From Lactonifactor longoviformis DSM 17459 (GTDB taxonomy: Bacteria; Bacillota; Clostridia; Lachnospirales; Lachnospiraceae), in contig NZ_FQVI01000014.1 in the NCBI RefSeq assembly GCF_900129135.1, positions 53,906 to 117,905 of the forward strand: a stretch of 64,000 nt of DNA, written 5' to 3'. A program made the translations under genes and the position numbers. Below the pieces are notes generated by a model. It saw only the letters and a list, made by a program, of their open reading frames with translations. It was not told where the DNA came from and made no database searches. Shown here in pieces: positions 35,277 to 44,770 of this stretch; the stretch's first letter is position 1, and each line of letters begins with the position of its first letter.

Positions 35277-36659
35277 ATGAAAGAGAAAGAAAGGAAATCA
35301 TCTGTCAGGGATATGACCCAGGGAAGTCCTATGAGATTAATTTTGGGCTTTGCTCTTCCCATGATGCTGGGTTTTTTGTTTCAGCAGTTTTACAATATGG
35401 CAGATACTGTAATTGTAGGAAGATTTTTGGGAGTAAATGCACTGGCTGCCGTGGGGGCAACTGGTTCCATTAACTTCTTTGTCATTGGGTTTTGTATGGG
35501 AATCTGCAATGGATTTGCTATACCAGTGGCCCAAAAATTCGGGGCAAAGGACGAAAAAGGGCTGAAAGCCTATGTGGCAAACAGTGCGATCCTGGCAGCA
35601 ATTTTTGGGAGTGCGATGACGGTGCTTGTGGTGCTGTTCTGCAGAGAGATCCTGGAAGTTATGAATACTCCCGCAGACATTATTAACGGTGCCTATGATT
35701 ATATTATCATTATATTTGCGGGAATACCGGCGACCATCCTGTATAATATGGTGTCAGGATATATACGCTCTCTTGGGGATGCCAAGACACCGGTTGTATT
35801 TCTCACCATTTCCTCCATAATGAATATTATACTGGATCTTGTCTGTATTCTGGTTTTAGAGATGGGAGTGGCGGGAGCTGCCTGGGCGACCGTTGTATCT
35901 CAGGGAGTATCCGGAATCGCCTGTTTGGTATACATGATAAAACATTATCCCGTGCTCAGACTGAAGCGGGAGGATTGGAAGCTGAACAGCCATTTTGTTG
36001 GAGTTTTGTGCAAGATGGGGATTCCCATGGGACTTCAGTATTCGATTACTGCCATTGGCAGTGTAATTCTTCAGGTGGCAGTAAACTCTCTGGGAGCAGC
36101 AGCAGTGGCGGCGGTTGCTGCCGGATCTAAAATGGGCTGTTTTTTCTGCTGCCCCTATGATGCTTTGGGAGCTACCATGGCTACCTACGGAGGTCAGAAC
36201 GTGGGGGCAAGAAGACTGGACCGAATCGGTGCGGGTCTGAAAAGCTGTGTTCTTCTGGGAGCTGCTTATTCAGGAATCTCTCTGGCACTGATTTTATTTT
36301 GGGGAAAGAATATCTCCTACTTGTTTGTGAGCAGGGGGGAGACGGGGATTGTTCAGGATATCTATCAGTTCCTGGTCTTAAATGCAGTGTTTTATTTTCT
36401 CCTTTCCCTGGTGAACAGCATCCGTTTCCTGATTCAGGGAATGGGGTACAGTATATTTGCGGTAACAGCCGGAGTCTGTGAGATGGCCGCCCGCACCTTG
36501 GTGGCGTTTTTCCTGGTGCCGGTATTTGGATACACTGCCATCTGCCTGTCAAACGGGCTGGCCTGGGTTGCAGCGGATCTGTTTCTGGTTCCGGCCTATT
36601 TTTATGTGATAAAGCATCTCAGAAAGATGCTTGGTATCAGAAAAGGGGATGTGCTTTAG
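35277..36659 (+). CDS. MATE-family efflux transporter
   Basis: The 460-residue protein has twelve predicted membrane segments in two MatE halves. Typical stretches are FQQFYNMADTVIVGRFLG in the first half and GSKMGCFFCCPYDALGATMA in the second. MATE pumps export cationic or other drugs using Na+ or H+. It ends in a 4-nt convergent overlap with the diguanylate cyclase gene. Confidence 0.93.
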   Translation: MKEKERKSSVRDMTQGSPMRLILGFALPMMLGFLFQQFYNMADTVIVGRFLGVNALAAVGATGSINFFVIGFCMGICNGFAIPVAQKFGAKDEKGLKAYVANSAILAAIFGSAMTVLVVLFCREILEVMNTPADIINGAYDYIIIIFAGIPATILYNMVSGYIRSLGDAKTPVVFLTISSIMNIILDLVCILVLEMGVAGAAWATVVSQGVSGIACLVYMIKHYPVLRLKREDWKLNSHFVGVLCKMGIPMGLQYSITAIGSVILQVAVNSLGAAAVAAVAAGSKMGCFFCCPYDALGATMATYGGQNVGARRLDRIGAGLKSCVLLGAAYSGISLALILFWGKNISYLFVSRGETGIVQDIYQFLVLNAVFYFLLSLVNSIRFLIQGMGYSIFAVTAGVCEMAARTLVAFFLVPVFGYTAICLSNGLAWVAADLFLVPAYFYVIKHLRKMLGIRKGDVL

Positions 36660-36674
36660 CGGCATATCCCCTTT
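36642..36674. terminator. Hairpin covering the overlapping convergent stop codons
   Basis: AAAGGGGAT (36642-36650) and ATCCCCTTT (36666-36674) form a perfect 9-bp stem. The loop contains both the MATE stop and the diguanylate cyclase stop. It could end transcription in both directions, although neither side carries a long T run. Confidence 0.45.
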
Positions 36675-38338
36675 GTGGCTGCTTTATTCTTATACATATT
36701 CTGATCTGCGGCTGATAAGATGCTGTCTATATCTTTACGGCTGTCTCCGTCATTCGAGGCATATCCCCTGGCAATGGACAGGGAATAGATGCTTTTCGTG
36801 TTAAACTGTGCGATATCCTGATCCATAATGCGAAAAAGATGTCCGGGAGAAATATTCCCTTTTTCTATGAGAACTACAAATTCATCTCCGCCGATGCGGT
36901 AGGTGGTTCCCACATTCTGAAAGGCGTTCTTGATACTTCGGGCAGCGCCTTTTAAGAGTTCATCTCCTGCTCTGTGTCCATAGGTATCATTGGTTTCTTT
37001 CAGATTATTCAGATCCAGCATGACAACGGTAAGGGGTCTCCCCGAGATACCTGACTGCCGGAGTCTGTCTATACACTCATCGAAAGCAATACGATTGGGT
37101 GTCTGGGTCATGATATCAGTGTAGGCGAGCTGCTGATACAGCTTTGTCTGCGTGCGCTCTTCCAAAAACCGGATTAGATTCTTTCCGGACAGAAATAGCA
37201 GAATTCCGATAAACATTATCAGTCCGTATCTGAAAAAGCGGCTGTTGTCTGTGTTGGGCCGCAGATAAAACTGCACCAGAGCGGCAATGGAACAGAGGAT
37301 CAGAAGGAGAATGGCCGCCAGTATTCCCTTTGCTTCAAAAGATGCATGGAGTCTGACCTCGCGGAAAAGAAGGACAATGATAATCCCAATGTACAGTAGG
37401 ATCAGAAGGTGGGTTACGGGAAGCATAGATGGGAAGTCAAAGGATTCTATGCTGTAAAGTAAAAATTGGACGATTATGTTTACAATCAATACACACTGCA
37501 TCCCTATGAGGAGTGATTTGCCCTGATGGCAGGCAGAACGTACAAAGGACAGCAGAGGGATGGGCAATGCCATAAAGGAAAAAAAAGAAATTAGGCATAC
37601 CATAGTAGCGTTGCTGCATATTAGCTGAGGGAGTTCCGAATCAGACCACATCCAAAGCGCAGACAGTAATAGAAAACTGCCGATATACAGAAAACTCTTA
37701 TAGTCATAGGACAGCTTCTTGATATCCTGTACAAGGTACACCAGATATAGCAGCAGTGCGGTCAGAAACATGAAAATCAGACATACAGCCAGAGTAAAGT
37801 TATTGGAGAGTATATCCAGAACAAAGGCGTCTGAGGATCCAAGCTCTATATTTTGGAGGCCTTTGACCGTAATTGACGTGGTACTTTTTAGGTGAAGGCT
37901 GATTGTCTGTCCCTCATACTCCGGCTGCAGGGGAATAAAACACCTGAAATTCCCCAGTAGTTTTCCGGCCGGAGTGGATGCTGAACTTTTGTATTCGTAT
38001 ATACAGAGCTCCCCGGCATAGGCCTGGATTTCCTGGAACTGATTTTTAAAGCTCAGGTATTTAATGTCGGTCAGGGGCGGTATCTTGTGACAGAGTATTA
38101 GTTCTTCGCCGCCGTTGGACAGCGAAAAAGGAAAAGACGCAATGGCACGCTCCTCGTCCCCCTCCATATAATACCAGCCTTCTGTGAAGGAAGTGACTTC
38201 TTCCTCGGGCGGTCGGATATCCGGGAGATCCGATGTCAAAAACACAGTACCTAAAATCCCCAGGAAAAATAAGGATGCACAGATCCAGAGAATATTACGT
38301 ATTGTCTTTTGAAAATGTTTGCTTTCTATTAAGGGCAT
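36656..38338 (-). CDS. Membrane diguanylate cyclase (7TM sensor plus GGDEF)
   Basis: The 560-residue protein has an N-terminal anchor, an extracytoplasmic domain (about 35-185) of the 7TMR-DISM type, about seven membrane segments (190-400) and a GGDEF domain (about 410-555) with intact RIGGDEFVVLIE. It should make c-di-GMP in response to an external ligand. No RxxD inhibitory site precedes the motif. The start is set at 38338 because GGAAGAGAG lies just before that ATG; the frame is open 21 codons further. Confidence 0.9.
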   Translation of the reverse strand: MPLIESKHFQKTIRNILWICASLFFLGILGTVFLTSDLPDIRPPEEEVTSFTEGWYYMEGDEERAIASFPFSLSNGGEELILCHKIPPLTDIKYLSFKNQFQEIQAYAGELCIYEYKSSASTPAGKLLGNFRCFIPLQPEYEGQTISLHLKSTTSITVKGLQNIELGSSDAFVLDILSNNFTLAVCLIFMFLTALLLYLVYLVQDIKKLSYDYKSFLYIGSFLLLSALWMWSDSELPQLICSNATMVCLISFFSFMALPIPLLSFVRSACHQGKSLLIGMQCVLIVNIIVQFLLYSIESFDFPSMLPVTHLLILLYIGIIIVLLFREVRLHASFEAKGILAAILLLILCSIAALVQFYLRPNTDNSRFFRYGLIMFIGILLFLSGKNLIRFLEERTQTKLYQQLAYTDIMTQTPNRIAFDECIDRLRQSGISGRPLTVVMLDLNNLKETNDTYGHRAGDELLKGAARSIKNAFQNVGTTYRIGGDEFVVLIEKGNISPGHLFRIMDQDIAQFNTKSIYSLSIARGYASNDGDSRKDIDSILSAADQNMYKNKAATKGICR

Positions 38339-38536
38339 ATTCTCTCTTCCTTCTCTATTGGGTACGTATCCGATACTAAGTATATTGTGACAGAAAGCCA
38401 ATGATATTTCAAGATAATATATTTTTCTGCACAGAGAAATGAAGGCTGGGAAGAACTTACGGATAGGCGGCGGCCGGTGCGTGTGCTATACTGTAATTAC
38501 GATACAATTAAAATACAGTAACGGAGGAAAGTAGAC

Positions 38537-39373
38537 ATGATACAGGACATTGCGCCTCATGAGTACCATAATGAATGGAGGCCTCAGCCGCCTGAAGCGG
38601 AAAGCTATGTATTATTTTACCGGGGGAAGGAGGTACTGGTGAAATGGAAGGGAGAAGCATTGGATTTCCCCAGATTTTCCGATCTGGAGGATACAAACGA
38701 CAGTCTCTGGGAAACCAGTACCTATCTCTTTACCATTGACAAGGATAGATATTATCTTTTGGAAAACATTGCATATCCTTTAAATGATACCTACCGGATG
38801 GAGAACCTGGAGATTTTCAGAACAGTCTCCCCGGGCTATCTGGCTTTTGCAGGAATTACAGGCGCCCAGCTGTACCGCTGGTACCGGAACCACAGATTCT
38901 GCGGGACATGCGGCAGGCAGATGGTACATAGCGAAAAGGAACGTATGGTGTACTGTCCGGCCTGCAATACCATGGAATATCCCAAGATATCCCCTGCGGT
39001 TATAGTGGCGGTAACGAATAATAACAGACTGCTTATGTCAAAATATGCAAACCGGGACTTTAAAAAATATGCGCTTATAGCAGGCTTTGTGGAGATCGGT
39101 GAGACGGTGGAGGAGACAGTCAGGCGGGAGGTTATGGAAGAAGTCGGCTTAAAGGTGAAGAATCTGAGATATTATAAAAGCCAGCCATGGTCATTCACGG
39201 ATACCATACTGATGGGATTCTTTGCTGAGCTTGACGGCGAAGAGGAAATCACTCTGGACCGGGAAGAGCTGGCCATGGCAGAATGGTTTGAGCGGGAGGA
39301 GATTCCGGTAAAAGAGCGGAGTGTCAGCCTGACGAATGAGATGATTCTGAAGTTCAAGGCCGGGGAAGTATAG
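38537..39373 (+). CDS. nudC: NudC-like NAD(H) pyrophosphatase
   Basis: The 278-residue protein has an N-terminal NudC domain, a zinc ribbon (CGTCGRQM and CPACNTM) and a Nudix box (GFVEIGETVEETVRREVMEE). NudC cleaves NAD(H) to AMP and NMN(H) and can remove NAD caps from RNA. The family marker after the Nudix box, normally SQPWPFPxS, reads SQPWSFTDT, so specificity could differ. GGAGG lies before the ATG. Confidence 0.88.
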   Translation: MIQDIAPHEYHNEWRPQPPEAESYVLFYRGKEVLVKWKGEALDFPRFSDLEDTNDSLWETSTYLFTIDKDRYYLLENIAYPLNDTYRMENLEIFRTVSPGYLAFAGITGAQLYRWYRNHRFCGTCGRQMVHSEKERMVYCPACNTMEYPKISPAVIVAVTNNNRLLMSKYANRDFKKYALIAGFVEIGETVEETVRREVMEEVGLKVKNLRYYKSQPWSFTDTILMGFFAELDGEEEITLDREELAMAEWFEREEIPVKERSVSLTNEMILKFKAGEV

Positions 39374-39435
39374 ACCTCCCCGGTGTGCCCTTTTATATAC
39401 GACTGCCTTAGGATTATATCCTTACTTACATAAAA

Positions 39436-42400
39436 TTACATCTCTTTCATTACATCAAACAAACTAATCTGACGTACTTCACCGTCTTCTCTTTCTTTCC
39501 CGATTTTTTCTTTTTGCACCAGTTTCTCCGGGATTTCCTCTATAAATGGTGAGGGCTTTTCGGCGGCAGTTATGAGTACCAGTTCTTCTTTCGCCCGTGT
39601 AAGCCCCACATAGAAGAGGCGCCGCTCTTCTTCCAAAGCGGACTCTTCCCGGGCCTGGGCCTGGGGCAGGATGCCTTTGTTCAGTCCGGCCAGGAAGACG
39701 GCAGGGTATTCTAACCCTTTGGCAGCGTGGAGGGTCATGAGGGTTACTGCGCCGGAGGCGTAGCCTTTCCCCCAGCTGCGCTTCAGATCGCTCTCCTGGC
39801 CGAAGGTAACGGTGTCCAGAAGCGACTGCATAGTGGAGTGGAACACGGCCATATTGGAGAATTTGCACAGGCATTCGTCTTCAGTAAGTCCAAGATCTTG
39901 AATCCAGGAGTCTATCAGCTTCTGGGGTTTTGTTCTTCTCACCCTGGAAGTATATTTTTTTGTAAGAGTTTCCAGAACTGCGCTGTCTCTAAGCGGTTCC
40001 AGATGCCTTTGACTAAGTGCCAGGGCGGAGGTATCCTCCGGGTGGAGGAGATGCCGGAAAAAGCTGAGCGTTCCTTTCACGGAGGGGTGTGAGAGGTAGT
40101 CCTCACGTCCGGTGACAATATAGGGGATGCCCTCCTTTTTCAGACATTTTTCTATCAGCTGTGCCTGGCGGTGGGTGCGGTAGAGAACGGCAATATCCGA
40201 AAATCCATAGACACGCCGTTCTATGACTCCTCCGGTGTCCACATCCAGCATATCAATGCCGCCTACCATGCGGTTAATCTCTTTGGCAATATAAATCCCC
40301 TCGGAGAGGCCTCCGGGACACAGGGCCAGGCGGACAGGCTGGCCTTTGGGGGATACCGGACACAGGGGCCTGTGTTCTCCCGGGCTGGGGGATATTGCTG
40401 TATGAGCAAGTGAGAGGATTTCCCCGGAGGAACGGTAGTTTTCTTCCAGATAAATTTCTGTAAGTTCCGGATAGTCCTCTCTCAGATGCTGGAAACAAAG
40501 TGCATCTGCACCCCGGAAACCATAGATTGCCTGATCGGGATCCCCAATGACAAAAAGTTCCTTTCCATTTTGGCTCCACAGCTGAATCAGCCGGTATTGC
40601 AGAGGACTGATATCCTGAAATTCGTCTACCAGAAGATAGCTGAAACGTTCCCCCAGGACAGAGGAGGCATCTTCCCGTTCCAAAAGTTCAATGGTCTTCA
40701 CAAGGAGATCATCAAAATCCAGCAGCTTATTCTCCTGAAGAGATGCTGCGTAAGCCTGAAACGCTTCCGGGGGAAGGGCAAAGCTGTTCTGTGTCATACC
40801 GGCTTTTATCCGGGAGACTTCTTTTATAAATGATTCCGGGCTGACGGATAATGCAAAGCGGGAGATTACTTCCCCGGCTTTGTCCAGGAGTGTATACTCA
40901 TCTGCAAGGATATATCCGGGATAAACACTGGTGTAGAGCTGATAGCAGATGGCGTGAAAAGTTCCCACGTTCAGCTGTCTGAGACTTCTGGAATTTCCCA
41001 GCTCCAGAGCCAGGCGTTCTTCCATCTGCGCAGCGGCTTTTCTGGTAAAGGTAACAGCAGTAATCTTGGACGGACCCACTTTTCGCTCCTGGAGAAGATA
41101 TAGAATTTTAGCGGTAAGGGTATGTGTCTTGCCGGTTCCGGGTCCCGCAATGACGGCGCATACGGGGGCATAAGATCGCACTGCCTCCTCCTGCCGGGGA
41201 TTCAGGCTTTGGGTAAGTGAACGGGGGCATGTTCTCTTGGCGGACTGCCCGGTACTGGAGGACGCTTCTTTTTTTTCGGAGATCTCCGGGACGGAGCGCC
41301 CTGGGTCTGTTCTCTGGTCAGAGGAGGGTGCCGCCTCCAGAGAGGAAAGCTCTTCCATAGAAAACAGATTCATCTGACCGCTGAAAAAGTCTATCTCATA
41401 GGGATTTAAAACCTTAATGGTGCCGTATTCACCGTCAAACCCAGGGCTTCGTTCCACCCGTCCCTCCCGCAGGCGCCGGATTCCCTCTGCGATCACTGGT
41501 CCGGAGACCTTTTGTATATCTTCCGGGGGGATTTCCCTGAGAAGAGAGAATTCCGGCCCTAAATGGTTCAGCAGCTTTTCATACTCAGCGGATACCTTCT
41601 TGCTGGAGGGAGAGGAAGCCGTACAGGAGGCAATGACTTCGGGGAGGGGCACCAGACTTTCAAAGGGTTTGCCCTGTGAGAGGACAAAGTCCTCCGGGCG
41701 GTCAGCCAGTTCCTCGACTCTGTGCAGCACTCCGATGGTAAGCTTTTTCCCGCATACAGGGCATTTATTACCGTGAAGTGCGGCCTGTGCGGGGCTGAGC
41801 CGCAGATGGCATTTCCGGTGGCCGTCAAAATGGTATTTTCCCTCTTCCGGAAAGAATTCTATGGTACCGGCCAGTCCTTTTCCTGTCTGCAATGCCTCAC
41901 AGAGGGCCGGATAGGACAGCTCAGTATCCAGAAGATTCGCCTCCCGGCCCAGTTTGGCCGGAGAGTGGGCGTCGGAATTGGATACCAGCTGATACTTGTC
42001 CAGGGCAGAAAGGCGCCAGTTCATGGCTGGATCAGAGGAAAGCCCTGTCTCCAGGGCATGAATATGGGAAGTCAGATCCTCAAAGCATTCCTCTATGGTA
42101 TCAAAGCCAGAAAAAGCACCAAACAGGGAAAAGTGGGGGGTCCAGATGTGCGCCGGAATAAAAACAGCCTGAGGGCAGGTTTCCAGGGTGATTTCCAGGA
42201 GATCGCGGCAGTCCAGTCCGAGAATGGGCCGACCGTCTGAGTGGATATTGCCGATGGCCTCCAGCTTTCTGGACAGAGCTTCCGCGGCATCGAGCCCCGG
42301 AAGCAGAATGAGGCTGTGTACTTTTCTTACTTTCTCATTTTTTTTATAGATGGAGCTGATTTCTCCTGAGACAACAAATCTGGGGGGCTGCCCCGGGGAA

Positions 42401-42624
42401 CATAAATCCGGATGCCGGTAAGAGGGATTCAGGGTATAGAAGCCTTCCTCGGCCGGAACCAGTTTTTGGGCCAGTTCGTCTCTCCAGGCAGGGTGAGTAA
42501 AGTCACCGGTGCCTAAGAGCTGTATGCCTTTTCTTCTGGCCCAGAGGTCCAGATATTCTGGTGTGCATTCCCTGCTGGTGGCCCGGGAATACCTGGAATG
42601 TATATGAAGATCTGCAATGTACAT
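39436..42624 (-). CDS. EndoQ-like PHP endonuclease fused to UvrD/Rep helicase
   Basis: The 1062-residue protein has two modules. Residues about 1-420 resemble endonuclease Q: PHP metal motifs DLHIHSRYSRA, GTGDFTHP, SGEISSIYK and NSDAH, plus a CPVCGKK zinc knuckle. EndoQ nicks DNA 5' of deaminated bases. Residues about 480-1040 are an SF1A helicase: GPGTGKTHTL, LLVDEFQD, GDPDQAIYGFRGAD, TLHAAKGLEYPAVFLAG and VGLTRAKEEL. The two parts are joined by a low-complexity Ser/Glu-rich linker. It likely couples incision at damaged bases to unwinding. AGGTGA lies four bases before the ATG. Confidence 0.9.
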   Translation of the reverse strand: MYIADLHIHSRYSRATSRECTPEYLDLWARRKGIQLLGTGDFTHPAWRDELAQKLVPAEEGFYTLNPSYRHPDLCSPGQPPRFVVSGEISSIYKKNEKVRKVHSLILLPGLDAAEALSRKLEAIGNIHSDGRPILGLDCRDLLEITLETCPQAVFIPAHIWTPHFSLFGAFSGFDTIEECFEDLTSHIHALETGLSSDPAMNWRLSALDKYQLVSNSDAHSPAKLGREANLLDTELSYPALCEALQTGKGLAGTIEFFPEEGKYHFDGHRKCHLRLSPAQAALHGNKCPVCGKKLTIGVLHRVEELADRPEDFVLSQGKPFESLVPLPEVIASCTASSPSSKKVSAEYEKLLNHLGPEFSLLREIPPEDIQKVSGPVIAEGIRRLREGRVERSPGFDGEYGTIKVLNPYEIDFFSGQMNLFSMEELSSLEAAPSSDQRTDPGRSVPEISEKKEASSSTGQSAKRTCPRSLTQSLNPRQEEAVRSYAPVCAVIAGPGTGKTHTLTAKILYLLQERKVGPSKITAVTFTRKAAAQMEERLALELGNSRSLRQLNVGTFHAICYQLYTSVYPGYILADEYTLLDKAGEVISRFALSVSPESFIKEVSRIKAGMTQNSFALPPEAFQAYAASLQENKLLDFDDLLVKTIELLEREDASSVLGERFSYLLVDEFQDISPLQYRLIQLWSQNGKELFVIGDPDQAIYGFRGADALCFQHLREDYPELTEIYLEENYRSSGEILSLAHTAISPSPGEHRPLCPVSPKGQPVRLALCPGGLSEGIYIAKEINRMVGGIDMLDVDTGGVIERRVYGFSDIAVLYRTHRQAQLIEKCLKKEGIPYIVTGREDYLSHPSVKGTLSFFRHLLHPEDTSALALSQRHLEPLRDSAVLETLTKKYTSRVRRTKPQKLIDSWIQDLGLTEDECLCKFSNMAVFHSTMQSLLDTVTFGQESDLKRSWGKGYASGAVTLMTLHAAKGLEYPAVFLAGLNKGILPQAQAREESALEEERRLFYVGLTRAKEELVLITAAEKPSPFIEEIPEKLVQKEKIGKEREDGEVRQISLFDVMKEM

Positions 42625-42665
42625 GAGTTCACCTGCTTTCTGTAAATGGTCAGTGTCAGACGGTT

Positions 42666-43457
42666 CTAGGGATGAAGTAAGGTAAGGCTGGAGGCATCCA
42701 GATCGTTTTCCCGGAAATAGTCCTCGATTTTGCCTTTGCTCTCTTTTAAAAGGGAGATGATTCGTTCGCTTTTTTCCGGAGTGTCGCGGTATATGGGGAC
42801 ACTCACGCTGAGTCCTCCCACAACCTCATGGTCTTTTGTCAGAGAGACCGCGATACATAAAATCTGCTCGGTAGCTTCCTCCCGCTCCTTGGCATATCCT
42901 CTGAGCCGGCAAAGCTCCAGTTCCCGAAACAATACTTCAAAGTCCGTAATGGTTTTTGGGGTAACCGGGCATAACCCCCGGGGATAAAGTTCTTTCACCG
43001 CCTGGGGGGAGGTATGGGAGAGGATCGCCTTTCCCATCGCCGTACAGTAGAGCGGCATTCGTTTGCCTACATAGGACACAAGACGGATGGGGGCATCAGA
43101 TTCCTCCTTGGCAATATATAAAAGATTGGACTGCTCCTGGATGCCCAGCTGACAGGTCTCCTGGGTTTGCTTTACAATGGATTTCATTTCACGGTGTATA
43201 AACTCCAGAGCGGTCATACTGCTGGTATAGGAATGGCCCACGGAAAATGCGGCTATCCCGATTTGGTAACGGGATGTATTTTTATTTAAAAAGATAAACT
43301 TTCGGTGTGCCATGGTGTGAACCAGGGGCATGATGCTGCTTTTGGGGGCATCCAACGTATGAGAAATTTCAGTAAGAGTCAATCCTTCCGGGGTGCTTGC
43401 CAATAATTCCAGGATATCAAGTACCCGTTCGGTTGGTCTGTGGCTGGTTGCTGGCAT
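42666..43457 (-). CDS. IclR-family transcriptional regulator
   Basis: The 263-residue protein has an N-terminal winged helix (RVLDILELLASTPEGLTLTE, LDAPKSSIMPLVHTM) and a C-terminal effector domain (IGIAAFSVGHSY, YCTAMGKAILSH, GLSVSVPIYRD). It is divergent from the DapA-family aldolase gene and most likely controls it, sensing a sugar acid or related carboxylate. AAGGAG lies before the ATG. Confidence 0.92.
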   Translation of the reverse strand: MPATSHRPTERVLDILELLASTPEGLTLTEISHTLDAPKSSIMPLVHTMAHRKFIFLNKNTSRYQIGIAAFSVGHSYTSSMTALEFIHREMKSIVKQTQETCQLGIQEQSNLLYIAKEESDAPIRLVSYVGKRMPLYCTAMGKAILSHTSPQAVKELYPRGLCPVTPKTITDFEVLFRELELCRLRGYAKEREEATEQILCIAVSLTKDHEVVGGLSVSVPIYRDTPEKSERIISLLKESKGKIEDYFRENDLDASSLTLLHP

Positions 43458-43546
43458 ATGAATTCTCCTTTCAACTCTTCAAATTATAACAGAAATCGAC
43501 AGGAAGAGAAACCGCTGCGGAAGAGAAAATCTTTTGATAAATATGG

Positions 43547-43575
43547 TTGACTTGCCTATCTTTAGGTGATAGGAT
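43547..43575 (+). promoter_or_regulatory. Promoter of the DapA-family gene
   Basis: TTGACT (43547-43552) and TAGGAT (43570-43575) are exactly 17 nt apart in the intergenic region shared with the IclR regulator. The string GGTACG occurs twice shortly after it (near 43586 and 43604), a possible regulator site. Confidence 0.55.
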
Positions 43576-43654
43576 ACAACTATAGGTACGTAATTACATA
43601 TTTGGTACGCATATAAGTACTATGAGGAATAAAACCAGAGAAAGGAAGAGAAAA

Positions 43655-44566
43655 ATGAAAAAAGGGAATTATTTTACTCCGGTAGTAACAGCATTTGATG
43701 AAAGTGGTCATCCGGATATGGATGCAAACAGAAAGATATGGGAGCACCTGATTGCCGGCGGAGTTGACGGACTGGTTATCATGGGAAGCATCGGAGAATT
43801 TTTTGCCATGTCCAGGGAGGAAAAAGAGGCTGTCATTGACCAGGTGACAGACTTTGCCGGGGGCAGAACCAAATTATACATCGGAACCAGCTGTATGACA
43901 CCGGAGGAGACGGTGGAATTGTCTAATTATGCTCTGGATGCAGGGGCAGATGCAGTGATGGTAATCAGTCCTTATTATTTTTCTCTCTCAGATGAGAACG
44001 TAGAGTACTTTTATGATGAAGTGGCGGCCAACATTCACGGCGATATGTTCCTGTATAATTTCCCGGACAGAACAGGATACGATCTCAGTCCCGAGGTGAC
44101 ACGAAATCTGCTGAGGAAGCACAGCAACATTATAGGATACAAGGATACGCTGGGGAATATGGGGCATACCAGAAAGCTTCTTTGCACTGTGATGGAGGAA
44201 TTTCCTGATTTTATGGTGCTCTCAGGTTTCGATGAATTCTTTGTACATAACCTTCTGGGCGGGGGCAGCGGATGCATTGGGGGACTGTCTAATATCTATC
44301 CCGAATTATTTGCCTCATGGGTAAGGGCTGTGGATGAAAAGGATATGGAGAAGGCTTCAGGGATTCAGCAGATTGTGGACGGCCTGATGGCCATCTATGA
44401 TGTATCAGCCACCTTTATTCCAGTCATTAAAAGAGCTATGGTTATCCGTGGAATCGGTATGCGGGACTGCTGTAAGAAGCCATTTCTTCCAGTCAGTGAG
44501 GCGCAGGATAAAAAGATACGAATGATTATGAAAGAAGCAGAGCAGAGGATGGAAAAGCTCTCTTAG
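43655..44566 (+). CDS. Dihydrodipicolinate synthase/N-acetylneuraminate lyase family aldolase
   Basis: The 303-residue TIM barrel has the family motifs: GSIGEFFAMSREEK (phosphate/carboxylate-binding loop), the catalytic Tyr in FLYNFPDRTGYDLSP and the Schiff-base Lys in NIIGYKDTLGNMGH. Being alone with an IclR regulator, it more likely serves catabolism of a keto-sugar acid than lysine synthesis. ATG 43655 has GGAAGAG upstream; the longer frame starts with a basic, atypical extension. Confidence 0.87.
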   Translation: MKKGNYFTPVVTAFDESGHPDMDANRKIWEHLIAGGVDGLVIMGSIGEFFAMSREEKEAVIDQVTDFAGGRTKLYIGTSCMTPEETVELSNYALDAGADAVMVISPYYFSLSDENVEYFYDEVAANIHGDMFLYNFPDRTGYDLSPEVTRNLLRKHSNIIGYKDTLGNMGHTRKLLCTVMEEFPDFMVLSGFDEFFVHNLLGGGSGCIGGLSNIYPELFASWVRAVDEKDMEKASGIQQIVDGLMAIYDVSATFIPVIKRAMVIRGIGMRDCCKKPFLPVSEAQDKKIRMIMKEAEQRMEKLS

Positions 44567-44707
44567 CAGTGACATCAGACGGAAAATTAAGAACTCGTAA
44601 AGAATCCTTTGGATTGCTTGATTCTTAGGGGGCCTTCTTCTATAATGCGGCTAGAATCATCTATGAGATGATTCCCAATACGCTGCAGGAACATAGTATA
44701 TAAGGAA

Positions 44708-44751
44708 AAAAAGCGTAATTGGCGTACCAGACGGGCGTAATTACGCTTTTT
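44708..44751. terminator. Bidirectional-type hairpin upstream of trkH
   Basis: The perfect arms AAAAAGCGTAATT (44708-44720) and AATTACGCTTTTT (44739-44751) end in A and T runs, so they can act as a terminator for the preceding DapA-family transcript. The trkH ribosome site follows 12 nt later, so trkH transcription might also be attenuated here. I recognised no ligand-binding aptamer in 44570-44707. Confidence 0.65.
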
Positions 44752-44770
44752 ACTTTCCGGGGGAGGATGT

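Noticed and set aside
44570..44707. Possible c-di-AMP (ydaO) riboswitch before trkH
   Set aside because: Potassium genes often carry one, but I could not match the conserved core; only a terminator-like hairpin is supported.
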